DNA from: Thalassia testudinum
Taxonomy: Eukaryota > Streptophyta > Magnoliopsida > Alismatales > Hydrocharitaceae
Length of the DNA stretch: 64,000 bases
Direction: 5' to 3'
Assembly (NCBI GenBank): GCA_037157565.1
Contig: JAZHRO010000026.1
Location: 35,888,501-35,952,500, forward strand
The stretch's first letter is position 1; every line of letters begins with the position of its first letter. Positions 44,172-55,633 of this stretch are shown piece after piece. The notes under the pieces were generated by a model. That model did no database searches. It was not told where the DNA came from and saw only the letters and a list, made by a program, of their open reading frames with translations. Both the position numbers and the translations under genes were made by a program.

Positions 44172-44709
44172 AGCATCATCTTGATTTAACACATATGATA
44201 TGAGTAGGCAATTGTCCCGATATGTTATGTTTTGGAATAAATTTCTAAGTACTCCTTCTCCAATGATGAATGTGGTCGTAATGTAGTAAAGTGGTCTAAT
44301 TTTCTTAACATAGTGATGTTTCATCGATTCTGCAAGGTTTCTGTTGTAACAGAACAGGCCAATTTGATTAACGTCCATGTTGTTATCATTTTTGCCTTGT
44401 ATTAAACTGCTTGGAATGGGATCTAATGGGCTATTTTCTTTCCATTTGTATAGAGTGATGATGTTTCCATCATATTCTATCATGTGTATCGAATATTTTC
44501 TTTCCCCTTGTAGCCATGTCTGTGGTAAGTCCATGATACAGATTGGAATGTACAACAATGAATACATGATTATCCAGCATCTCATGAACATTCTTAACAC
44601 CTTCTCGTAATGTGCAGAATGCGGACATTAGCATATAATCAGTAGCGGTGCACACCCAAAAGTTGACATGGTTGACGGATGCATTGAATATTAACTTGTT
44701 ATAATCCAT
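44085..44709 (-). other. Open frames of unknown nature between the Ulp1-like copies
   Basis: Two overlapping minus-strand frames (44709-44470, 79 residues; 44600-44085, 171 residues) are fairly long for this AT-rich sequence and have mixed composition (TLYKWKENSPLDPIPSSLI). I recognise no domain. The left part overlaps the last Ulp1 piece on the other strand, where it is certainly a shadow; the part at 44200-44709 could be a remnant of another gene. Confidence 0.2.
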
Positions 44710-47469
44710 GATTTACATAATTATTTCTCTTTGCCAGACAAGTATTTATGTTTGAAATATTCGGAGGAAGATCCAAATATTATTTCTCAAGTGTTTCATT
44801 GCTTCCTTTCATTCCTACCTTCACTGTGTACGTATCGTATCTAATGGGGTCATGTTAGGATTAGTAATGTTTCTTACGCTTTGACTTGAAATGTCTGAAT
44901 TTGTATGGTGGTCGATGTTTGCATGTGTCGACGTAGATGGTTGTTTTATTAGGTTGAATAAGATGTTGGATATTTGATCAACCTTCTGGTTTGTATGTTA
45001 GTTACTCATTGTTATGTTGTAATATAGATGCAATCCAGATAAATTTCATGTCATTTATTTCCTTACAAATGTTACTACTTTATTTTAGGTCGTTCAATAG
45101 AAGACAGTTATTGATATAAATCACTTTCCATTATATGCTCTTTTATTTCAAAAATATTAAGTATATTTACAAAAGAATGAATGAATCAAAGAAGTAATGA
45201 ATCGAACTCAATTCTATGCAAAATGAATCAATTAAGGTTAATCACAATGACTGAAATATAAGTATAAGCTGCAAAAACACCAAGTATATGTACACTATAC
45301 TAATATATATAACTACTTATACTAGCACATAATACTATATATAGTGATGTATACAACTGCCACTAAAGCATTGGGGGAATGTTGACATAATAAGGCAAAA
45401 AGGAATGTGTAAGTGTGAACTTACCACTTAACCATAATTTAGAGCAAAATTTCATAGTTTGTAGTTCATTTCAAAGCATGCTCATGCACACGTGCACACC
45501 CGCACACGCACACAGGCATACGTGCACAATAGCCCGTAGCTGTATGTTTGGTTTTGTTCTCATTGCAGCGTGACAGGTATAGTACGTGATTGTGCATTTC
45601 TCAACACAGTTAATTAATGTTATTAGTCTTAATTAATCGTGTAAAGTGGATGCCTAGGTTAACTCGCTTGATTAATTGGTCATTGTTAATTGTAGTAAAG
45701 GGGCAAGCTAACTTAACATTTTAGAGTTATCTCTTTTAACTGGTTGAGTCCATGCCATTCACTGCAAGGCATATTAGCTTAATATATTAACCATCTTTTC
45801 CTTAAGTTATCTAATGACTAATTACTTATGTTAACTATTACTATACTTATGTTATTTACTAACTATATATATACTAATACTTAACTAATAGTTTATACTT
45901 ATATACTATAGGTTATTATACTTAACTAATATACTTAAGTAGAGGCTTAATTACGTACTTCATACTATAATATGTTAACCATATGAACAATTGTGTATAA
46001 AATTGAACAATTAAAACTTATAATTATTCCATTATGAAAGAAAATGTACAAGAATGATATTACAATGAATAACATGAAAGAAATACAACAATTGTTATTA
46101 ATAAAAGCATAAAACTCTGGGTCTATGTATTGTGCGTGGAGTATAAGTATTGGTAGCAATATATACATGTATGTATGTAGTACTTTAGTCTGTATAGAGG
46201 AGTATAAGTATTGGTAGCAATATATACATGTATGTATGTAGTACTTTAGTCTGTATAGAGTATTTACATATCCTTTTTGTTTAATTTGTTTATATGTTTT
46301 GAAGGATTGTGTAGTAACATTTCAATGTGTTAATATACATAATAGACAAGTGTCAGTATATTATATAGGTTTTTAGTTATTCTCCTTGTAAGTATATTTA
46401 TGCATTACTTCGTTATTATTATACGTAACTAATGTAGCTTAGCTTTTATGTTCTACGCATGCGTTAACTAACCATAGTTAACTACTCTACATAATTGACC
46501 AAATTCTTCAAAGAAAAAGTACACGGTTTGTATATGTGGCGTTGATGTATTTAACATGTGTAGAATGTGTAGCGATTAAGATTGACTACGAACGTATATG
46601 TAATGCATTAATTCCTTTGCATAAATGAGGTAGACATTCATTGCAGTTGTTTTGTGACTACTTTGAACAACCTATATATTAATCCTTTAAATGGTTTATG
46701 AAGTTGTGTGAAATTTATTGCTCAATTGTAGATTACCACTCCCGTATAAATAGTTAGATAGAAGTATACTATCCCTTAATTGATAGTGTTAGAACCCAAT
46801 TACATAGAAATTCTGCAATTTACCCATGTCGCGACACAGGTCGTCAGCAGTAAGGCAGTCATGTAATATGGAATGCACATGACATTCTCTTTGGTTGGTT
46901 TGTGAGAAATGGTCTGTCTTTTTCATGGGATTGGGGGGTTTTCTCAGAATGCGCGGAGGAGGACGTGTGGTACTGACATAATACGTACACAGTGTCAAAC
47001 TAAAAAACAGTAATAGCAAAATTGTAATGGTTGGTTGTTTCCCAATGTGCTGTATTTGTCAACTTATATGATGCAGTAAAGGAAATGTGTGTGGCTGCAA
47101 TTGTGTGTGACAAAGTCATGCAACAATGTGTTTAGTCTGTATAGTGTATCGTAAATCATGATATTCGTTTACTATGCAAATGAATGGCAGTCAACTATAC
47201 TAATCATGAAATCGAAATATTCAATATCACCTTTAATGTAATGATATGTACGTATGAAAACGGCACCCATGTCAGTATATAGCAACGATTAGTACCTACA
47301 TATCCCATAGTGCATCATAGTTGGAACTCGATGACAAAGTCCTAACTGTTTCATAGTTCACAGTTAACACGACCACGAAAATTCAGGAATTAAACATGTA
47401 CTCATACTTGAAAAGCAGAAGCTCCATGTTAACTTCAGATCTTGTCCGTGTATGCTGCACTATGCTTTA
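44710..47469. other. AT-rich intergenic DNA
   Basis: No gene seen. Contains short AT runs, a CA/AC-rich stretch near 45484-45530 (CACACGTGCACACCC type) and the 61-bp tandem duplication at 46140-46260. Confidence 0.6.
46140..46260. repeat. 61-bp tandem duplication
   Basis: 46140-46200 and 46201-46260 are identical (AGTATAAGTATTGGTAGCAA ... CTGTATAGAG), so the duplication is recent. Confidence 0.95.
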
Positions 47470-50170
47470 ATATTGCACAAGCATAACTTGCTCTGAAGTT
47501 ATGAACGTTACACCGCTGGGTTGTTGCCACAGGGTCTTCACCTTTACAGATCAACTCCATCCATCTCACCATGAAGATGCCACAATCGACGCTCCCTGGA
47601 TCTTGCTGAGGGGAAGTTGCGTTGTGTATGCAGCACCATGCATGTTCATTGCGGAAATGTCAGAGGGGATGAAGATATTTCTCAAGGTGAATTCCCTGAA
47701 GAAGCATCGGAAATTGAGTTAATTTACATTTCTCAGTGACGTGAACTGGGAATGAAGTACTCCAATTAGGTTATGTATTCTTACAACTTTATCAATGTCT
47801 GTGTTGTATAATCTTTCATTTCTTGACCCAATCATGCTATTGTAGTGGAACACCCTTTTGCTCTCCTTGTCTAGTACAATTAGATGCCAATGTTCGAGAG
47901 AGCAAATTGGTACAATGAGTAATGTACAAACGACAATCCTCTTGTCATATGTCCTTGAAATTTTGTTTGCCAATACAGGGTTCTCCAATAGAATGGCCTG
48001 AGCAGCTTTGTTGACCAGTATTGTAATCTTCCCAACATTGCTGTTATTCTCCATGAAGATTCCACCCAGGGCGTTTATAACCTGTAATTTGTACAAATAT
48101 GTATTTTGCCCTAATGTTGATCAGGTAGCTATTTGCATTACCTTTGTAAATGATTGTGATGAAATGTAGTGTACTACTTATCGAGCTTGGTGTGTACCCC
48201 TGTTCATTTATGAGTGTTAGGAGATGACTCCTGCTTACATTCTCTCCATCCTTTGACCAGAGTATGTCCTGTAGGTTTTTTCCCCTTTCAGCCAATGTTG
48301 TAAGAAGTAAGCATTCCTCTATTGGAATTGCTTGATGGAGTTTCCTCTTGAACATCACGTATGAAGGTCTCTTCTTGCTTTGGTTTGAACATAAGGCTTT
48401 TTCCTTCTGACTCCTTGTTCTTACCCACCTAACTCGACCCTTTTTCCCTTCTGATGATTCTGAACATGACCCTTTCCTTATTTCTATTGTTGTTCCTTTC
48501 ATCTAAACAGTCAAATGATACATGTCAGAGGAATTCTATTTGATTTGCCACGATGATTAAATTTAATGGTATATTAATTCATATGCAAGATTTAATCGGT
48601 AATTGTGGTGTTTCTAAAGTGATGCATCACATAAGAATTAACTGTTGTGTGTGGGTGAGGAGTGGTTGTATCATCCACTTTGTCGGTGTGCGTGTCATCC
48701 TGCTTGGACTGTGTCTCAGCATTGTTCCTGCCTTCGACTTTCACGCGGTGGAAGGTGATACTTCAAGTTAATATGGTGTGCACTATATATTTCATCGTAA
48801 ATATATTATGCAAGGTTGCTCACCGAGTTGTTTGTTGTTTGTACTGGTGAGATGGAGTGGACCTGACATAGTTGGTTGAATTTTATCTTAATTTCGTTAT
48901 GTGCTTTTCCCATGTTAGTGATTTTCTTTCCCATTTTCTCTTTCTCTGCCTCCCATTCCCTGTTCTTGCAGAGCAATATTTGCAGATGCTCTTCTGTGTT
49001 TCTTAATTTGATGTAAATGTCCATCTCTTCCTTCCATGTTATCTCGCATTTTCTGCAGCATTTGTGTTCACTTAACTGGCCTGCACCAGGTGTTTCCTGA
49101 GACGGTATGCTTGTTGAGCTTGGTGGTCTTCTCTTGGAGTGTTGCAAACATGTCTTACGTTTTTTCCTCTTCCTTGTCTTCTCCAATGTCTTACTTGATG
49201 GAGAATTGTTGCCGCTGTGGATCTCTTTATCATTACTATCTTCATCATCTTCTTCCACAAGTGATGGTAATTCCCCTGCTTGAGCATCCCACCAGATAGG
49301 GTTGCTAATGTCACACCCTTTCTTGATGAGAGGGCATTGATGGAGTTTGTACCCTCATACGACCATCTCTTTGTTACTGGAGTGACACTCAACTCAAGGG
49401 GATCTGCTAGCCGAAGTTTCTCAAACCCCCAAACCTACATGTATATAATTATATTACGTTATAATGTGTTTGATGCACAAAGGTTGCAAGTAATATTATA
49501 TCGGAAAATAGCACCACATGTGATTATCATTACCATAACCTACAAGTGGAGAATCATTCCAACCTTGTACATGTTAATTGACTCATTCTTTTGAGCACAG
49601 AGATATTTCTTTCGATTTTGTGTATTTATCTAGTCTATAAATATAAACACATATACGAAAATGTTGTAAAAGCTCACTGTCAATAGGGGGCAGCAGCCAT
49701 TTAGGTAACCGAGTGGTTGTTTACTCTTCCATTTTTTCTTAGCTTTGCTCAAGGCCTAGTGAAGGTGTTGATGTATAGCATGTGCCCATGCTAATGTCTG
49801 TACTTTCTCCTTGTCCTCAATGTATTTGAAGAGTGACGGGTATATGGAACAATCGCCATATGGAAATAGAAAGGAGGAGAAGCAGACCAACTGCAGTAAT
49901 TTTAGACTGCCATCTTTGTCATGAGGATTGATTTTTTGCATTTCTGTTGCTGCCTTCATTAGCTTTGGTTCGCCAGATGGGAAATATTTCATCCTTAAGG
50001 GATTTTTTGTATCCCTTGTTCATGTCTCCACTGTTACAAGCACAAGTTCACCATTTCTTGGAAGGCCCATCATGGAGACAATGTTGTCCACTGTTAGATG
50101 CAGCTGCACTCCACCTATTGTGAAGCTTTTGTCTTCCGTATTTTACAATTTAATGAGATCGGTATAGAAG
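47470..50170 (-). pseudogene. Second Ulp1-like protease gene, inverted, decayed
   Basis: On the minus strand from the right: an N-terminal region at about 50150-49750 (LHLTVDNIVSMMGLPRNGEL, then the open frame 49992-49756 with FSSFLFPYGDCSIYPSLFKY), resembling the domain before Ulp1 in plant mobile-element proteins. Next are 49258-48806 (acidic, basic, then coiled coil, with CCRKC), 48502-48044 (SRSHLLTLINEQGYTPSS, shared with the other copy) and 48096-47719 with the catalytic His (EHWHLIV, codon 47890-47892) and HYNSM. The exon at about 47640-47470 has Gln and Cys (QDPGSVDCGIFMVRWME, Cys codon 47582-47584). His, Gln and Cys are kept; the usual Asp is Asn. It converges on the copy at 41378. 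An intron or insertion separates the His and Cys parts. Confidence 0.7.
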
Positions 50171-50188
50171 CTTGTGTCTCTAGGTGGT

Positions 50189-50329
50189 TGTTTATCGCTC
50201 TAAATCGGGTTTTAAAAATGATACATTGTAGTATAGTCGATAAAGTACGAAAACAAATAAAATTTATACTCGAATGGAAATCTGAGGTCGAACACAGGGA
50301 GCAAGTAGGAATTCACGCACTAAGCTCAA

Positions 50330-50365
<36 letters not shown>

Positions 50366-52600
50366 TATAATAATTAAGCCAAGAATGATATTTCAATAAT
50401 TCAAATATCAATATGCAAAAAGATTAGGGTAAAATGGTGATTTGAATCACCAAATTATCCTTTGAGTTTAAGCTTCAAATATATTAAATGAATCAACAGT
50501 GATTATCAACCAATATTCCACGTTAGTTAAGTATCTCAATAATGCAATAGTAGTCTAGAACCAGCAATAGAGGCAAAGGCCTCTCTTTTCCTTCAAGCCT
50601 CAAGAGAAAGACACAAGCACAACACAGCAGCATAGAGGTGAAGGCCTCTCAAATTTGCTTAAGTGTAGAGAGCAGCAAAGGACAAAACCCCCCCTTTTCT
50701 CTTTCCTTCCTTCTCTTCTCTCTCATAATCAAGCAAACCAGATCGGACCCAGGTAGTCGGGTAATTGGACCAAGGCCCAGACTCGCCCGGTGTAAACGCG
50801 GGCAAGGGCACGTGCGTGGAGCGTTCGTGCGGGACCTCACCCTGGTGCTCTCAAAGGCAATCGGGCTAAGGCATAAAATTAACTTATGCACGGTCGTGAC
50901 TTTAGAAACTCACGAGGTGGGACTATCCCACCTGCTTCATTTCTTCGCACGACAGTAGATGATGAAGCCTCCAATTAGAGTCGAAGATGATGCGTGCAGC
51001 TTCAATTGAGGGCCTGGGAAGACTTCTGGGGATGGCCTGCAGTGCCTAGGGGTGGTAGCAATGAAGAACATGGCCATAGCACTGTAGTGAAGGTCAAAGA
51101 AGAAGGTCGCAACGGTGGGCATCCAATGAACACCTGAAAAGGAGATACAACCTTATGGCCACATCAGACAAGTTCAAAAGCTTCGCCATGGTGTAGCGAA
51201 GTCAACGGCGGTGGCTGTGTGGTGTGGCATGGTGTGACGTGGTGTGTGTGGGCGGAACAAGATCGAAGAATGTGTGCGTGGAGTGCTGTGTTTGAGGGTG
51301 TATTTGAGTGCGTGAACCCCTCAATTTATTGAAGGGTTTAGTTGAGTGTGGAGTGGTGAAGCTTGTGCAGTTGGTGCGGGGTGATGTGGTGGTCTATGGA
51401 GGCCGGGCGAGCTTGCTGGAGTTCTACTGGCCGTGAAGAAGATGAAGTGCGAGAGGGCGATGCGGTGGTCATTTGGAAGTGTATGTGAGGGGAAATAATG
51501 TAGAGGGATAGAGGAAGAGAAAGAGGAGCTAAGAGTAGAGAATTAAAGCAGGGATGCTCCGGTTGTGGCTAACTGGAGCCAGAGGAGATGGAGGTGGAAG
51601 GACGGCGATGTCGAACGGGGCAAGGAGGCATCCTTTCTTTGACCGGAGAGGATCATGAGGAAGAAAGGATATGAGCCATCCAATTTGATGGTTGGACGGT
51701 TGGACGAGGGTGAATGGAAGAGGTCACCGGAGCAAACTTTGAAGATGGCTAGAGAAGGAGGAAGAGGGGATTTCTAAAGCCAAGTTTTGCTAAGGAGATC
51801 GGTGAAGCTTCATAGGATCTTAAATAAGGCTTGGAAGGGCGTTCCAAGCTTGGAAACCAAGCTTGGAAGCATCTGGTTCTTGCACGACAAGGAGACCCAA
51901 ACCTTTGAAAGCTTCACATTAGGTTTTGAGTATGATTCAAGGCCCAAAGCGTGGCTCAAATGGAAGAGGATTTCATCAGGGATCTCGCTTTCCATTTTGG
52001 GAGAGCTTCATCAAGAAATCAGAGAGAAATCTCTGATTGAAGGTCGCCGGAGTAGGAGTTCCTTTGCGATAATGGTGGAGGGACCAATTTTTGAAGAATG
52101 AAGACAAAGTTGGGGGGCATTTTGTAATTATTTCAAAAGTTAGGGGCATAAGTGTGAGAGAAAAGAGTCAGACAGGACTGAACTGTAAAGTAGGTCAAGG
52201 TGATCTCTGATTGGACCCAAATTTTGGTACAAATCTAATTTGGACCCAAGAAATCTAATGGTGAAGCTGGATTTAGGTTTTTACCAAGTTTGACTAGGTA
52301 AATTCCGTAGAAACCCAAATTAGGGCAACTATCTGTTTGAGATTTTGTTTAAGGTCAAAATTGGTTCTAATGGTCAAATCAAGGATGCCAAACCCTAAAG
52401 AATATTTTTCTATGATTTTTAGAGGGTTTAGGTGAATTTTATTCTGATCGAAACCTCAGTAAATTAAGCGAGTCTATTTTTAGGATTTCAGATACTATTT
52501 AATTCTCGTAACGTGTGAAAACCTGTTTTGTTCTGCATGAACCTACTTATTAGACTTTAATGCATATTTGACCTTTAATAAACCCCTGAGAAAACCCGCG
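50189..52600 (-). repeat. LTR-like insertion (relative of 29161-30004), right edge unclear
   Basis: Starts TGTTTATCGCTCTAAATCGG. Positions 50189-50310 match the reverse complement of 29870-30004 and, more weakly, 54988-55100. The block GGTCGAACACAGGGAGCA lies about 100 bases in. A (TA)n run is at 50333-50361 and a minus-strand purine tract at about 50690-50735. Minus orientation is inferred. It interrupts the N-terminal part of the second Ulp1-like gene. No primer site, coding region or target duplication was found. Confidence 0.55.
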
Positions 52601-54328
52601 GTTGTTCTACATTCATGATATGATGGTAAAATTGCAGTTTTAATTCTAGTTTCATGTTAAACTCTCAGAAAGGATGTGTAGTGAATTATGGTCCTTTAGC
52701 GTAGGAGCATTATTAATGGAATATGACTAATTAGAGCTAGATATGGCTGATGATGACGTTATCATCAATGGGTAACTTGTATCAGCAATATGTTTGAATG
52801 GTGTTCTCTTGAATTCATCACGTAGTGCCTGATCACAACTCTAGAATATGTTCATGAAAGTCTGATGAGAGCACTTCGATTTAACAATCTCCTCCCTCCC
52901 TGCATTCCTTGAAGTTTTCCTTACTTTCTCTTTCTCTATATGGAATGTGCATCCCTTAGGAGATTTTTGATCTTCACTTTCAACAGGTTTATCATATCTA
53001 CATATTACAAGTTAGTAGGAGTAAGTACAATATCAATTGGCCATAGTAATTGGAAGTGTGCATTCAGGTGCTCTTATATTATTGAGGAGTTGTTTCTCGA
53101 TGATGTGCGATGTGCTTGACGTGATTAACATTGACTTTATGAAATTGCTACATTAATGAAATCATCCTTGTGTATGTAGCATGTATGTGGTTCTCAATGA
53201 CATTTGCAGGAAGCATTGTGGTTTGGATTCAAATATTGAAATCTCAACACGTAAGAACCTAGGCGCAATAACTTCAATTTCCAATCCCCTTTGGTTGGAT
53301 TATTTATTTTAGATACAATCATGGAGTATTGACAATGAAAGAACTCAACTTGTTGGTAACTCGAAGTAGGTATGATAGGTTTATCATTTTAACGTGTGAA
53401 GGTAGCCTCGTTATTTATTTACCATCTCGCCATTGTCCTTGATGGTGTTTACACGGAATATGTACGCAAAATTTCCCATAATAAAAACAAAGCAATCTGT
53501 ACAATGTCGTCTATATCTAGTGGATAAGATGTATGTACGGTAAATGAAATTTGTTCGAAATATGGGGATGTCCACAAACGGAGAATCTAGGGTTTTGGTA
53601 GTCTTACAACTTCGACTTTTGTCTTCTCGTCTGGACTGATGGAGGACCCTTGTCTCCTTCATCCTACAGGAGATGGAAATGCTAAGTACTTTAGGAAGTA
53701 GGTGTTGAAGTTGAAGTGAACGGAATATAACTTCATGTTCCAGTTGCCATTACCTTCGTGGTTGCCTAGTTGACATTTGATTGTGGAATGTTGTAGTGAT
53801 GCTGATTGTGATCTGCTGTTAGTTATCGCGGTAATAAGTATGGATCATGTAATGGAAAAACAGGATACCGCTGCTGAGTAACTGGACGGGCGCTAAGTGT
53901 AAGTTTGGTCAAAATGAAGTGTTCAGTAACATTTGTTTCGTATGTTTTTAACTTGAAAATCTTATCGCAAATGATTGTACCCCATCCTGATCAATTCAAT
54001 GCAGTAGGTGAAAACATGTAAATTGATGGAAAATCTCTTACTGAAGATGTATTCAATCTGCCACTTTGGATGATTGCCCAAGAGGAGCTGTTGGTACGAG
54101 TCCGTGTGCTCTGTACAACTTGCTCAAATTCCTTTCCTGCCCAAGGGAACCACTACAGTGTCATGTGGAATAGAACATGATATTTGGTTGTGATGAAACA
54201 TCCCTTAAGTCTGCCCTATGGTAATTGTGTCCGCATGTTGGGAATATGCAAATTACCAACTCGGCCGTCTTATCTCATTTGATGTAATGATTAATTGCAC
54301 ACTTAATTTTCGTGGTTTCAACTTACAG
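52601..54328. other. AT-rich DNA with weak coding traces
   Basis: A minus-strand open frame 53662-53411 (83 residues, basic N-terminus) and a hydrophilic minus-strand stretch at about 52990-52850 (KGCTFHIEKEKVRKTSRNAG) may be upstream exons of the Ulp1-like gene at 47470-50170. I recognise no domain. A near-perfect 20-base palindrome TGATGATGACGTTATCATCA occurs near 52750. Confidence 0.25.
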
Positions 54329-54985
54329 TGATATTGAGCAAATAATGTTAGAGGTACGAGAATGAATTTGATTTTTCCAACCACACAAATCACTTTGTTA
54401 TTCATGTATTTACACACAAAGATTACACATGATTGTTACACGAATGTCGCACTTTGTTACACAACTATCGTGATTAGTTTGACAGCAATCTTTGGAGTTG
54501 GTTGTGACAAATCCGGGTGCTGCCATTGAAGGAGTCTTGGTTGACCCAGTGGTGAGTTTTCATGTTGGTTAATATCCCCCCTCCATTGCAGGAGCTATGT
54601 GATTACAGATTGTTGATTGTTGAGATGTCGACAAATGCATTCAAATGTGGTCCGTGGTAGTGGTTTGGTGAGAATATCAACTAGTTAATCCTTTGCTGAA
54701 ATGAATTGTACTTGAAGTTCTTTTTGAGCAACCTGCTCTTGTACGAAGTGATAATCTATCTCAATATGTTTCATATGGGCATGAAATAATGGATTTATTG
54801 ATACATAGGTTGCGCCTATGTTGTCACACCACAGTATGGGAGCAGTGGTGTTAGGGATCTGTTGCTCTTGTAAAAGTGAACATAGCCAAATAAGTTCTGC
54901 AGTAGCATTGGCAACGGCTTTATACTCAGCTGCTGTTGATAAGCATGAGGCAGTCTGTTGCTTTTTGGAGGACCAAGAAATGAGG
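54329..54985 (-). mobile_element. Copia remnant: RNase H end, polypurine tract and 3' LTR
   Basis: The minus strand at about 54985-54620 encodes a copia RNase H C-terminal part ([54 protein letters not shown]) with a stop just before VDILTKPLP. It is followed by the polypurine tract GGAGGGGGGA and an LTR starting TATTAACCAAC (TG mutated), about 54575 down to 54329, near 250 bases. The short LTR and RNase H type differ from the Sirevirus-like elements in this window (Tork/Ivana-like). Everything upstream of RNase H is missing: at 54986 another LTR fragment begins. Confidence 0.8.
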
Positions 54986-54987
54986 TT

Positions 54988-55633
54988 GTGTTAATGTACT
55001 TCGATTGTGCTTTAAAATCATACGTTATAGTATAGGTTATCAAAGTAAATTAACATTTAACTTTTTAATACTCGAATTAACAGGAAAAATATGAGGTTGT
55101 CTCTCGGAGTAATTAATATGCGAATACCACTATCTAATTATCTACACATGATCTTGATGAATTTGTATCGAAGGATTGGAAAACAAGCTTAAATTTTTCA
55201 CTTGATTTTATGAATAAAGATTTGACATGCAATGAGTGTTTAAAGATAAATTAATCAAGTGTCAAGGAGATTAAACACTAAATAGTCATCACAATAATGT
55301 TTGTGCAATATTTATAGCAATAAAAATCACTTCAGAGACAATTCGTAAATCAATTTAAACTTGATTATAACTTAGTCTTGGACTATTGCAGTTCAGTCCT
55401 TGATCTCTTTCAACGAGGTCCCTGAAAATTTGCACATTGGTCCCTAGAAGCTTCTTTTCTTCTCAATCCAGCCCCTGCTCTTCTTCTTTCTCGTCTTCCT
55501 CTTCTTCTTCGTTGATTCGTAGGAGGCGTGGAGGAGGTTGAGGGTGAAGTTCAGTCGAGCTCCTCGGGGCACGGCACGACCCAATGGAGGTTGCGAGAGG
55601 TTGAGGGTGAAGATATCCCTTCTTGTAAATTAG
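54988..55633 (-). repeat. LTR fragment related to 50189-52600
   Basis: TGTTAATGTACTTCGATTG, then blocks aligned with 50200-50310 (TTTAAAATCATACGTTATAG..., TACTCGAATT..., TTGTCTCTCGGAGTAATTAA). It starts right at the edge of the copia RNase H remnant. A GAAGAAGA-type purine tract (minus) lies at about 55480-55515. It seems to be interrupted by the element at 55634. Confidence 0.5.

Noticed and set aside
52745..52770. TGATGATGACGTTATCATCA as an element terminus
   Set aside because: A near-perfect palindrome, but I found no matching partner end or target duplication nearby.
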